This document shows positions 50,554-58,222 of a stretch of DNA of 59,045 bases, in pieces. The position numbers were made by a program, and so were the translations under genes. The DNA comes from Defluviitaleaceae bacterium (lineage in GTDB: Bacteria; Bacillota; Clostridia; Lachnospirales; WQUN01). The notes below the pieces were generated by a model. That model searched no databases. It had not been told where the DNA came from and worked only from the letters and a program-made list of their open reading frames with translations. The first letter of the stretch is position 1, and each line of letters opens with the position of its first letter. The stretch lies in the NCBI GenBank assembly GCA_009781755.1, contig WQVD01000016.1:1-59045 (forward strand). Reading direction: 5' to 3'.

Positions 50554-51273
50554 TCACGCTCCGAAGATGAACTTTTCGATTTTCTTCGCCTGCGCGTTGG
50601 GGTTTAGGTGTTGGATTTGCGCGGTGATTTTTTGCGCGGCTTCGTTGGAGGTTAGGGTTGCGGCTTGGGCGAAGGTTGCTTCGTCGAAAAAGTTTTCCGG
50701 TGTGCATAGGACGGTGGATGCCCAGCAATTTTCGTTGTTTTCGCGCAGGGGGTGGCGGTAGGCCTTGCCGCACACGGTTAGGAACATGCGCATTTGCAAC
50801 TCCACCAACGCGCGGTCAAAAGCGGCCTTGTCCTCCTTGGCGGCGAAGCCCGCTTCAGGGCGCAGGATGTGGGTGGGGGTTGCGCCGTTTTGTGCCACGA
50901 CATCGTACACACGCTTGGCTGCATAACTGATTTGCCCCGCTTCATATAATTCGCAGAAAGTCGCGAGGCCGCGCCCGCCACTCCCGCGTCGCGCCGCCAA
51001 AAAAAACGGATACCAAGCCCGCGCAATATAACCGTTCTTCTTGAAAAACAACTTCGCATATGCAATGTCATTACGCTCGTCCAACACGCGCATCCGCCAC
51101 TCCCAAGGATCGGTCTCCGCATCGCCCGTATGCCACGCAATGGGCGAACCATCGGGCACCGGGTCATTCCAATTCCAATGAATATAAGAATAAATACCTT
51201 CATCGTTGCCACCAGCCATAGAAAATCCCGCATCCAGCAGCGTATCCACAAAATCCTTATACGAACGAATCAT
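50554..51273 (-). CDS. AlkZ-related protein (uncertain)
   Basis: 239 aa from the ATG at 51273; GGGGAT lies upstream. Contains SYKDFVDTLLDAGFSMAGGN, WHTGDAETDPWEWRMRVL and YAKLFFKKNGYIARAWYPFFLAARR. I associate this pattern with Bacillota proteins labelled AlkZ-related (DNA glycosylase-like winged-helix fold), from memory and without a search. No membrane segment. Operon with the methyltransferase gene. Confidence 0.6.
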   Translation of the reverse strand: MIRSYKDFVDTLLDAGFSMAGGNDEGIYSYIHWNWNDPVPDGSPIAWHTGDAETDPWEWRMRVLDERNDIAYAKLFFKKNGYIARAWYPFFLAARRGSGGRGLATFCELYEAGQISYAAKRVYDVVAQNGATPTHILRPEAGFAAKEDKAAFDRALVELQMRMFLTVCGKAYRHPLRENNENCWASTVLCTPENFFDEATFAQAATLTSNEAAQKITAQIQHLNPNAQAKKIEKFIFGA

Positions 51274-51329
51274 ACCTATCCCCAATCGTGTTCAATAATT
51301 TGCAACCATTATTTTCAACCGCAAAAAAT

Positions 51330-51545
51330 AATTTTTCAGTTGGTGGCAAATTGCCACCAACTGATTTCTGCACCCGCCACCCGTCAAGCCTCGCGAAGCA
51401 CAGCGCGGGTCAATGGGCGCTGCCTGCCAGTGGCAGGCGTTTAGCACGGGCGCGAATGCGCCCTGGGTCCGAAGGACGCGTTCCCTCGCGGGTCTGGTGC
51501 CGGCTAAAGCCTTATTTGGCAGCGCCCAGGGTCTTAGTCTTTTGC
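51330..51545 (-). repeat. Intergenic palindromic repeat, copy R8 (long, inverted)
   Basis: Read on the minus strand: AAGACCCTGGGCGCTGCC, then an insert (51503-51526) shared with R4, then extra nested palindromes (CGCGTCCTTCGGACCCAGG and GCCTGCCACTGGCAGGC), CCCATTGACCCGCGCTGTGCTTCGC, and finally the 13-pair hairpin at 51335-51361. It is the longest copy and follows the kinase-like gene at 51547. Confidence 0.78.
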
Positions 51546-51546
51546 A

Positions 51547-52113
51547 CTACAAATCAAACCGCTCTTTAATCATCGCCGCCACATCATCCGGCGATAATTC
51601 CGAATTATCGATTTTCATATAATTCTCAAACGGCATCTCACCATCGTTGCTCAACAGCCGGAATTTTTCGTCCTCATTTTTCAGCAACGCCGTCGACCAC
51701 GCTAAGTCGCGCTTGGACTTCTTGTTGGCCAGCCGGTTTTCGTTGTCCACGGTATGGCGTTGCAAGCGGATGGCCTGCGGAGCCACCAATTCTACATAAT
51801 ATATATCCGCACCGCGGCGGCGGAAAATGTCTACCATGCCGTCGATATACGCCCAATCTTCAGGGCGGTCGAGTGCCCACATGTAGGTGAAAATTAAGCC
51901 GTACTGTTGGTCATCGGCGGCGAACTCCTCGAACACGGCTTCGCGGATGCGCTTGTCCAAAGCGGCCTTGCGGTAGCCGAAAATGTCGATGCCCAACTCG
52001 ATGTCCATGTGGCCGTGGTATAGGCGCAGTGGCGTGATGCGAGTCAGGGCTTGGCCGACGGTCATCTTGCCTACCGCGCCCGCGCCGAAGATTATTAACA
52101 GCTTCTTAATCAT
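51547..52113 (-). CDS. P-loop kinase-like protein
   Basis: 188 aa from the ATG at 52113 (52128 also possible). Walker A GAGAVGKMT near the N-terminus with Met in place of the usual Thr/Ser after K. YGLIFTYMWALDRPEDW, then IYYVELVAP and a helical lid region RLANKKSKRDLAWS. Resembles adenylate/shikimate-kinase-fold proteins of unknown substrate. The start lies within the end of the AT-rich gene upstream (8-nt overlap). Confidence 0.7.
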   Translation of the reverse strand: MIKKLLIIFGAGAVGKMTVGQALTRITPLRLYHGHMDIELGIDIFGYRKAALDKRIREAVFEEFAADDQQYGLIFTYMWALDRPEDWAYIDGMVDIFRRRGADIYYVELVAPQAIRLQRHTVDNENRLANKKSKRDLAWSTALLKNEDEKFRLLSNDGEMPFENYMKIDNSELSPDDVAAMIKERFDL

Positions 52114-52666
52114 TTGTGATTTTATCATTCATTTGAATTTTTGCTTTCTTTTTATATACATTATCAAAAAATTTCAACTCTTTTTTATGCTTAACTGGAT
52201 TGCCATATATATCTTCATATTCGACATAAATAGATAGCAATCCCAAACATTTTAATAATTGCAATCTATATGTTTGATAATCTTCATCACTAACGTCATC
52301 AGGTTGTTTATATTGCAAAAGCCTGATTTCTTCTCCAACTCCAACATCTAAACTATCAAAACTTTGTGTTGTACATCCGCTTGGCACTTTTCCTAACATG
52401 AATGATTTTATATTTCTTGATTCTTGACCATCATCAGATAAATACATTAGCTTTTTTATTAACATTGGACCAGTGCCAACATTATGCATAATTATTGTCG
52501 TTTTGCTTGATATTGCTGAAAGCCTTATATTGCATATTGGCATCACGCTATTTTGGTTGTGTATATGCTGTTGCCTGATTGATTTGAGTGTAAAATAAAT
52601 TGAAACAGCTCCAACAATTACCGCTGTGAAAGCAGTTATCATCGTTAATATAATTTCAATGTTCAT
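52106..52666 (-). CDS. AT-rich single-span membrane protein, unknown function
   Basis: 186 aa from the ATG at 52666 with GGAAG 7 nt upstream. One membrane segment at the N-terminus (ILTMITAFTAVIVGAVSIYF), then a cytoplasmic or external domain with no known motif. Base composition is much more AT-rich than the parE and kinase genes beside it, suggesting a recent acquisition inserted between parE and the kinase gene. Its 3' end overlaps the kinase start. Confidence 0.7.
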   Translation of the reverse strand: MNIEIILTMITAFTAVIVGAVSIYFTLKSIRQQHIHNQNSVMPICNIRLSAISSKTTIIMHNVGTGPMLIKKLMYLSDDGQESRNIKSFMLGKVPSGCTTQSFDSLDVGVGEEIRLLQYKQPDDVSDEDYQTYRLQLLKCLGLLSIYVEYEDIYGNPVKHKKELKFFDNVYKKKAKIQMNDKITND

Positions 52667-52742
52667 AATTATCTTCCTTTCATTATATATAATAAGCACT
52701 GTACAAAATTTTATTTTTGCATTGCAATTCATTAAATTATAA

Positions 52743-54785
52743 TCACCCAGTTTCCGCCATATCAAGGTACAAATGCCCGTTTTCTTCAATAAATTCCTTC
52801 CGGCCGCGCAGGTTGTCGCCCAGCAGGGTTTCGAACATCTCCTGCGTGCGGGCGGCGTCGGTTGGGATTACTTGTACCAAGCGGCGGGTGGCGGGGTTCA
52901 TGGTGGTTTGCCACATCATTTCGGGTTCGTTTTCACCCAGGCCTTTGGAGCGTTGGATGGTGTATTTTTGGTTGTTTTTTTCGATTTTTGCGAGGATGTC
53001 GGATTTTTCTCGTTCGCTGTAGGCGAAGTGGGTCTCGGTTTTGCCTTTGCCTGACGCGGTGATTTCGTAGAGGGGGGATTCGGCGATGAAGACTTTGCCG
53101 GCCTCGATGAGGGCGGGGGTCAGGCGGTACAGCATGGTGAGGATGAGGGTGCGGATGTGATAGCCGTCGTAGTCGGCGTCGGTGCAGATGACGATGCGCC
53201 GCCAGTTTAGGCGGTTGATGTCAAATTCGCTCACGTTTTTCTTCTCGGCGCGGGGGGTGGTGCCGTCGGTGTTGGTGGTCTTGCGGCGGCCCGCTTTGCG
53301 GTTGATTTCTACGCCGCAGCCCAGAACGCGCAGCAGATCGGTGATGATTTCGTTGTTGAAGATGCGGTCGTAGTCGGCTTTAAGGCAATTGAAGATTTTG
53401 CCGCGCACGGGCATGATGGCTTGGAAATCTGCATCGCGCCCCAGCTTACACGAGCCGAGGGCGGAGTCGCCTTCTACGATGTAGATTTCGCGCTTGTTCA
53501 CGTCCTTGGTGCGGCAATTGACGAATTTTTCGACGCGATTATTCAAGTCGATGGAGCCGGTGAGTTTCTTTTTGAGCGAGGCGCGGGTCTTTTCGGCCGA
53601 TTCGCGGCTGCGCTTGTTGGCGAGGATGGACGTGGCCAACTTGACCGCGTCGGCCTTGTGCTCGATGAAGTAGATTTGCAATTGCGTTTTCAAGAAGTCG
53701 GTCATGGCTTCTTGGATGAATTTGTTGGTGATGGATTTTTTAGTCTGATTTTCAAAGGAAGTCATGGTGGAGAAGGAGTTGACGATGAGCACGAGTGATT
53801 CCTCGATGTCGCCGAAGGTGATTTTCTTCTCGTCCTTTTTGTAATGGTTGTTGGCTTTGAGGTAGGCGTCCACGGCAGAAACATAGGCCGATTTTACGGC
53901 CTTGTCGGGTGCGCCGCCGTACACCAAGTGGCTGGAGTTGTGGTAATACTCCAGTGTGCCGCCGTCGGGCGTGAAGCAGAACGCGATGTCAAATTTGAGC
54001 TTGTACTCCGGGTTGTCGGGTTGGTCGCGGCCCTGCGTTTCGTGCGACAAAAAGTGCGGCGTGGTGAGCGCGGTTTCGCCCGCCAGTTCGCGGATATAGT
54101 CGGCGATGCCGTTGTCGTAGCAAAATTTTTGCACGGTGCCGCTTTCTTCGTCGCGCAGCACGAAAATGAGGCCGCCGTTGACGATGGCCTGCCGCTTAAG
54201 CATGTCCGCATACCATTCCGCCGGTACATTAATGTCTGTAAAAACCGCGCGGTCGGGCCGCCAAGTGATGCGCGTGCCCGTCTTGCGCCCCTCATGCGGC
54301 TCCTTGTTCAAGCCGCCAATATTTTCGCCCGATTCAAACCGCAACGTAAAGCGGTACCCCTCGCGGAAAATTTCCGCCTCCATGTACTCCGAAGCATACT
54401 GCGTAGCGCACAAGCCCAGCCCGTTCAAACCCAGCGAATACGTGTAATTCGCCGCTTCATCGTTATTGTCATATTTGCCGCCTGCGTACAATTCGCAAAA
54501 CAACAATTCCCAATTGTAGCGTTCTTCAATCGGGTTATAATCCACAGGCATGCCACGCGCTTGGTCAATGACCGTCACCGAGAAATCCTTGTGGCGGATG
54601 ATTTCAATTTTTTTTCCATATCCCTGACGTGCTTCGTCAATTGAGTTTGAAATAATTTCAAATATCGAATGCTGGCAACCCTCAATCCCGTCCGAACCAA
54701 AAATAACGCCCGGACGCTTGCGCACACGATCCGCGCCCTTTAATTGCGTAATCGACTCATTTCCGTAGTCCAAATGTTTTGCCAT
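52743..54785 (-). CDS. parE: Type IIA topoisomerase subunit B (ParE/GyrB-like)
   Basis: 680 aa from the ATG at 54785 (GAGGGA upstream). GHKL ATPase with FEIISNSIDEA (Mg-binding Asn47), DQARGMPVD and GLNGLGLCATQYAS. Transducer domain, then TOPRIM with IVEGDSALGSCKLGRD, RGKIFNC and DADYDGYHI. The TOPRIM EGDSA-x-GS motif reads A-L-G-S rather than the usual A-G-G-S. QRSKGLGENEPEMMW is the C-terminal GyrB block. Partner of the parC gene 3.2 kb downstream; they are normally adjacent in bacteria. Confidence 0.92.
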   Translation of the reverse strand: MAKHLDYGNESITQLKGADRVRKRPGVIFGSDGIEGCQHSIFEIISNSIDEARQGYGKKIEIIRHKDFSVTVIDQARGMPVDYNPIEERYNWELLFCELYAGGKYDNNDEAANYTYSLGLNGLGLCATQYASEYMEAEIFREGYRFTLRFESGENIGGLNKEPHEGRKTGTRITWRPDRAVFTDINVPAEWYADMLKRQAIVNGGLIFVLRDEESGTVQKFCYDNGIADYIRELAGETALTTPHFLSHETQGRDQPDNPEYKLKFDIAFCFTPDGGTLEYYHNSSHLVYGGAPDKAVKSAYVSAVDAYLKANNHYKKDEKKITFGDIEESLVLIVNSFSTMTSFENQTKKSITNKFIQEAMTDFLKTQLQIYFIEHKADAVKLATSILANKRSRESAEKTRASLKKKLTGSIDLNNRVEKFVNCRTKDVNKREIYIVEGDSALGSCKLGRDADFQAIMPVRGKIFNCLKADYDRIFNNEIITDLLRVLGCGVEINRKAGRRKTTNTDGTTPRAEKKNVSEFDINRLNWRRIVICTDADYDGYHIRTLILTMLYRLTPALIEAGKVFIAESPLYEITASGKGKTETHFAYSEREKSDILAKIEKNNQKYTIQRSKGLGENEPEMMWQTTMNPATRRLVQVIPTDAARTQEMFETLLGDNLRGRKEFIEENGHLYLDMAETG

Positions 54786-54901
54786 TGCTAATCCCTCTTT
54801 TCCAACTAACTCCACCCCCAACTATACCACAAACCGCGGACGAGCGGGAAATATCCTTCATCTGCATTACACGCACAGCACGCAATCTATTCTGTACTAG
54901 C

Positions 54902-54930
54902 TTGATTATTTTTCGCTATTTGATTACAAT
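54902..54930 (+). promoter_or_regulatory. Promoter of the XRE regulator
   Basis: TTGATT (54902-54907), a 17-nt spacer and TACAAT (54925-54930). Confidence 0.6.
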
Positions 54931-54986
54931 ACATTCAGAATATAAATCAAATTTAAACGCACATTGCGTAACGAAAGCAGGTAGAC

Positions 54987-55313
54987 ATGGCGAATAACAA
55001 GCAAAACATCCGCAAGGAAATGGGCAGCCGCGTGCGCGTATTGCGCAAAGCCCGTGGATTATCCATCGACACATTGTCGGTAAAATTGGGGCTCACCCCC
55101 GGACATTTGGGGCTAATTGAAAGAGGCGATCGTGGCATAACCGTAGACCGCCTCATGCAAGTATGTACCTATTTTGGGTGCACCGCAGATTTTTTATTGA
55201 CCGGAAAAGACAAAGCAACGTCGAAAGGCAAAGCCACCGCATCCGTAGATTTAATGCTAAGCGACGACGAGCGCGAAAAATTAGCCGAGTTGATTAATCT
55301 CTTGCGTGGTTAG
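54987..55313 (+). CDS. XRE-family helix-turn-helix protein
   Basis: 108 aa. HTH in the N-terminal 65 residues (RVRVLRKARGLSIDTLSVKLGLTPGHLGLIERGDRGITVDRLMQVCTYFGCTADFLL), then a Lys/Ala/Thr linker and a helical C-terminus (SDDEREKLAELINLLRG) that could dimerise. GCAGGT precedes the ATG. Its end overlaps the convergent rluB-type gene by 33 nt. Target unknown. Confidence 0.88.
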   Translation: MANNKQNIRKEMGSRVRVLRKARGLSIDTLSVKLGLTPGHLGLIERGDRGITVDRLMQVCTYFGCTADFLLTGKDKATSKGKATASVDLMLSDDEREKLAELINLLRG

Positions 55314-55988
55314 TAGCCGCCATTGACCTTTCGGTAACGCCCCCAGCCGCACGCCGCCGATTTCCACACGCTTGAGCGTGATGACTCGGTGGCCGATGGC
55401 TAACAGCATTTTACGTACTTGACGGTTTCGGCCTTCATGGAGCGTCACGCACACCCGTGCGTCGCGCTCTTTTTTTATGAGTTCAATTTCGCACGGCGCG
55501 GTGCGTTTGCCGTCGATATCCAACCCTGCGCGGAACGCCTTCATCGCATCCTCGCTAGGCACGCCTTGCACCCGCGCAATATATTTTTTCTTACATACAA
55601 ACGACGGATGCGTAATACGATACGCCCAATCACCATCCGTAGTAACCAGCAGCAGCCCGCTCGAATCCGCATCCAACCGCCCCACGCTAAAGCAACGCCC
55701 CAACGGCGGCCGCATTTCTTCCGGTAGTAAATCAAAAATCGTCGGCCGGCCTTGCGGGTCGTCTGCTGTCGTCAGCGCACCTTCTGGCTTGTGCAGCATA
55801 AGATATACATGCGCCGTCGCCACTTGAATAGGCTTGCCGTCCAGCAAGATTACATCCACGTTGGGGTCGACTTGCGTACCCGGCACTGCCACCACGCCGT
55901 TCACCGTAACGCGGCCTTCTGCCACAAACGCATCCGCTTTACGCCGCGATGCGGTGGGGGATAGGATTTTTTGCAATCGAATTTTCAT
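55281..55988 (-). CDS. RluB/RsuA-family pseudouridine synthase
   Basis: 235 aa from the ATG at 55988. An S4 RNA-binding domain at the N-terminus (IRLQKILSPTASRRKADAFVAEGRVTVNG) and catalytic Asp106 in S-V-G-R-L-D-A-D-S-S-G-L-L. GRNRQVRKML is also typical. The enzyme makes pseudouridine in rRNA; RluB (23S) versus RsuA (16S) is not settled. No ribosome site is present: TATACT ends 6 nt before the ATG, so it appears leaderless. Confidence 0.92.
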   Translation of the reverse strand: MKIRLQKILSPTASRRKADAFVAEGRVTVNGVVAVPGTQVDPNVDVILLDGKPIQVATAHVYLMLHKPEGALTTADDPQGRPTIFDLLPEEMRPPLGRCFSVGRLDADSSGLLLVTTDGDWAYRITHPSFVCKKKYIARVQGVPSEDAMKAFRAGLDIDGKRTAPCEIELIKKERDARVCVTLHEGRNRQVRKMLLAIGHRVITLKRVEIGGVRLGALPKGQWRLLTTQEINQLG

Positions 55989-55994
55989 GCGGTT

Positions 55995-56000
55995 AGTATA
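55995..56000 (-). promoter_or_regulatory. -10 element abutting the pseudouridine synthase ATG
   Basis: TATACT (55995-56000 complement), AACCGC, then ATG. No clear -35. The same N3-CGC-ATG context occurs at 17336 and 13074. Confidence 0.5.
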
Positions 56001-56039
56001 GCACAACTTATTTGACGGTGCTAAAAAGCGGCCTTATAC

Positions 56040-56185
56040 TGCGGCGGCGCGGTTAAGGTCGGGGCCAAGGTCAAAAGCAAGACCCTGGGCGCTGCCCAGA
56101 CCCGCAAGGGGCACCAGCGCCCCTTGACCCCTGATGAGGCTTCGCCGCCACGGACGGTTGTATTGCACAAATATAAAAACAACAC
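56040..56185 (+). repeat. Intergenic palindromic repeat, copy R9
   Basis: AAGACCCTGGGCGCTGCCCAGACCCGCAAGGGG as in R1, followed by a GGGGC-ACCA-GCGCCCC hairpin, a GAGGCTTCGCC tail and TGCACAA before a hairpin terminator. It lies between divergent genes rather than at a gene end. Confidence 0.85.
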
Positions 56186-56208
56186 AAACCGCGCACGCGC
56201 GGTTTTTA
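56186..56208 (+). terminator. Hairpin terminator ahead of the CDF gene
   Basis: AAACCGCGC and GCGCGGTTT arms followed by TT. It sits 34 nt upstream of the CDF start, not after a rightward gene, so it probably belongs to the R9 element or blocks read-in. Confidence 0.6.
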
Positions 56209-56241
56209 TGATAAAAAAATTTTAATGATAGGTGATGCGAC

Positions 56242-57168
56242 ATGGAAACTACGATGAGAACGGCCATGCGTGCTGCGCGGGTTTCGATTTTTGTTAATAT
56301 TTTGCTTTCGGCTTTTAAGTTGGCAGCGGGGATTTTGGGTAATTCTGCGGCTATGATTTCGGATGCGGTGCATTCGATTACGGATTTGATTAGTACTGTG
56401 GTGGTGATTATTGGCATCCGGCTTTCGGGCAAGGCGGCGGACAAAGACCATCCTTATGGGCACGAACGGTTTGAATGCATTGCGACGTTGGTGTTGGTGG
56501 CTTTGGTTACTTATGTAGGTGTGGGCATTGGCTGGTCGGGCTTGCAAACCGTATGGGAAGCCTTCTCTGCCCGCGGCACGGGGGAATTTTATTTGCCCAT
56601 CCCCGGCCTCATCGCGCTCATTGCAGCCGCGATTTCCATCGTGGTCAAAGAAGGCCTCTTTTGGTACGTGCGCGCCGCCGCCCGCAAAATTGATTCCCAA
56701 GCCCTCATGGCCGACGCATGGCACAGCCGCGCCGATGGCCTGTCCTCCATCGGCAGCTTCATTGGCATCGGTGGTGCCATGTTGGGCTTCCCCATCATGG
56801 ACGCCGTCGCCGCGCTCATCATCTGCCTCTTCATCTTCAAAACTGCCTTCCAAATTGCCATCGACGCCATTAACAAACTAACCGACAAAGCCGCCGACGA
56901 CGAAACCCAAGAAGCCATGCGCACCGTCATCACCACCCATCCCCAAGTCCAAGGCATCGACCGCTTGGACACCCGCCTCTTCGGCAACAAAATCTTCGTA
57001 GAAGCCGATATCCAATTAGAAGGCACGCTGTTGCTAAGCGAAGCCCACGCCATAGCCGAAGAAGTCCACGACCAAATCGAAGCCGCCTTCCCCAAAGTAA
57101 AACACTGCATGGTACACGTCAACCCCGCCAGGCCACCCGGCGAGCCACACGAACCCAGCGAAGCATAA
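56242..57168 (+). CDS. Cation diffusion facilitator (CDF) transporter
   Basis: 308 aa membrane exporter of divalent metals such as zinc, iron or manganese. Six hydrophobic segments are present. The metal sites are visible: Asp41, His44 and Asp48 in SDAVHSITD, and Asp158, His161 and Asp165 in ADAWHSRADGLSS. D-K-D-H-P-Y-G-H-E-R is the family signature, and a cytoplasmic C-terminal domain of about 85 residues follows. AGGTGA precedes the ATG. Metal selectivity cannot be read off confidently. Confidence 0.92.
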   Translation: METTMRTAMRAARVSIFVNILLSAFKLAAGILGNSAAMISDAVHSITDLISTVVVIIGIRLSGKAADKDHPYGHERFECIATLVLVALVTYVGVGIGWSGLQTVWEAFSARGTGEFYLPIPGLIALIAAAISIVVKEGLFWYVRAAARKIDSQALMADAWHSRADGLSSIGSFIGIGGAMLGFPIMDAVAALIICLFIFKTAFQIAIDAINKLTDKAADDETQEAMRTVITTHPQVQGIDRLDTRLFGNKIFVEADIQLEGTLLLSEAHAIAEEVHDQIEAAFPKVKHCMVHVNPARPPGEPHEPSEA

Positions 57169-57228
57169 CCGCGGAATCTATCATGAATTGCAAAACATGT
57201 CAAAACAAACCTACGCAAAAATCCACGC

Positions 57229-57234
57229 TATACT
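57229..57234 (+). promoter_or_regulatory. -10 of structured RNA copy B
   Basis: TATACT, 6 nt before the conserved AAGTC at 57241. It is matched in position by TACACT before copy A. No strong -35. Confidence 0.5.
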
Positions 57235-57240
57235 GCCCCC

Positions 57241-57580
57241 AAGTCATCGGCGTATCCTAGACATCCGCACATGTATACACGGCTCTCATGACAAACGTAT
57301 GCAAACGTCCCTGCGTGCATCCCGTACAACACATGCTTAAGGATCGAATCGTTACCACCGGACTTAGACTCACAAAAACCTCTGGCCAGAGAGAGTCAAC
57401 AACAGGAAGTACTATAATGGGCTGCCCGCCTGTAACCACCGCACCAAATATAAAAAGCCGCAAGCTGCAAACCACGTAGTCAATGGCAACATAACAACTG
57501 AATCACCCGGCGTTGCCTCAAGCCATGAGGAAACGCGTATTATCCATGCCCTGCGCAGCCCGCGCGGGGCTTTTTTATTT
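57241..57580 (+). ncRNA. Structured RNA, copy B
   Basis: The core 57241-57430 is the plus-strand counterpart of copy A. Conserved stretches include AAGTCATCGGCGTATCCTAG, GGACTTAGACTCACAAAAAC and CCTCTGGCCAGAGAGAGTC. Differences cluster in two loop-like segments (near 57327 and 57337) and in the 3' helix, where ACAGG/CCTGT replaces UUAGG/CCUAA of copy A. The core is followed by about 110 nt that are not conserved and a 9-pair terminator. The only ORFs here are short and not shared between copies, so it is not coding. Role unknown. Confidence 0.78.
57548..57580 (+). terminator. Terminator of structured RNA copy B
   Basis: GCCCTGCGC (57548-57556) and GCGCGGGGC (57562-57570) pair around AGCCC, followed by TTTTTTATTTT. 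Confidence 0.85.
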
Positions 57581-57662
57581 TACGACAAAAAGCTTCAGTA
57601 ATAAGTTGTTTTTTTTTTTCACATAGTATTCTATGGCCAACAAACAAGAAAGCGGTGATTCC

Positions 57663-57917
57663 ATGCGCCATTTAACGAGAGCGCAAATGCTGGAAGAAAT
57701 TAAAACCATGCGCCAAGATTTAATTGGCGATTGGCACGCATCTCTACTCAGCGATATGGAGTTGGAACTCGTACTCCCTGTAATAGCGGGTAAAGAGCAA
57801 GAGCGAAGTCAAATTTTAGAAATAATGGAATTAAAACAGGCAAAAGCCAAGGAAATGTTGAATCAATTATTTTCAGCAATGGATTTATTGGAGGGAGATT
57901 TGACATGTCAATCATAA
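57663..57917 (+). CDS. Small helical protein, candidate type VII secretion accessory
   Basis: 84 aa from the ATG at 57663 (GCGGTGAT upstream; 57633 is also possible and gives 94 aa). It is almost entirely charged amphipathic helix (HLTRAQMLEEIKTMRQDLIGDW, then QERSQILEIMELKQAKAKEML), with no signal peptide or cysteines except near the end. Size, helicity and position before another small helical protein and a large coiled-coil protein resemble DUF3958/YwqH-like partners of type VII effectors. This is inferred from layout, not from a recognised motif. Overlaps the next gene by 13 nt. Confidence 0.6.
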   Translation: MRHLTRAQMLEEIKTMRQDLIGDWHASLLSDMELELVLPVIAGKEQERSQILEIMELKQAKAKEMLNQLFSAMDLLEGDLTCQS

Positions 57918-58198
57918 ATGTAAATTATAACAACGTATTTGATACCATGGGCCAAGCCCCAAACAACATATCCAACGGAACTTCGCATGCCAACAACCTG
58001 CTTCAAAGAGCGCGCAGTCAAATGGGGCAATTGGGTGGTGTAAGCAACCAAACCGCACAAGAAGGCATAGAACTGTTTGAACGCAGCACGACCGTGATGG
58101 TCGAGGCTGTCAATCACTTCATCACCGCCATAGTAGGCTCGGCACAACATCTGCAAGCCGAAGAGGGTATCATTGCCAAAAGTTTTGATTTACAATAA
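57905..58198 (+). CDS. WXG100-like small helical protein (candidate type VII secretion substrate)
   Basis: 97 aa, GGAGGGAG 8 nt upstream of the ATG. Two helices (SHANNLLQRARSQMGQLGG and EGIELFERSTTVMVEAVNHFITAI) joined by a Gly/Ser/Asn turn (GGVSNQTAQ), with a helical tail. No W-x-G is present, but length and a helix-turn-helix hairpin fit the WXG100/SACOL2603 (TIGR04197)/DUF5344 kind of small secreted protein. The gene lies directly before a large coiled-coil gene, as in LXG-effector loci. Confidence 0.6.
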   Translation: MSIINVNYNNVFDTMGQAPNNISNGTSHANNLLQRARSQMGQLGGVSNQTAQEGIELFERSTTVMVEAVNHFITAIVGSAQHLQAEEGIIAKSFDLQ

Positions 58199-58222
58199 TC
58201 AAACCCATAGGAGGATGTCATC

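Noticed and set aside
15035..56185. Nine dispersed repeats as a CRISPR array or insertion sequences
   Set aside because: Copies are far apart, differ in length, lack regular spacers and encode no transposase; they behave like REP-type intergenic elements.
56186..56208. Hairpin before the CDF gene as a metal riboswitch
   Set aside because: It is too short, directly follows repeat R9 like the terminators after R1, R3 and R5, and has no aptamer-like region.
57288..57479. Short ORFs on both strands of structured RNA copy B
   Set aside because: They are not preserved in copy A, where loop changes and the 3' helix differ, and have no ribosome site; RNA structure explains the conservation better.
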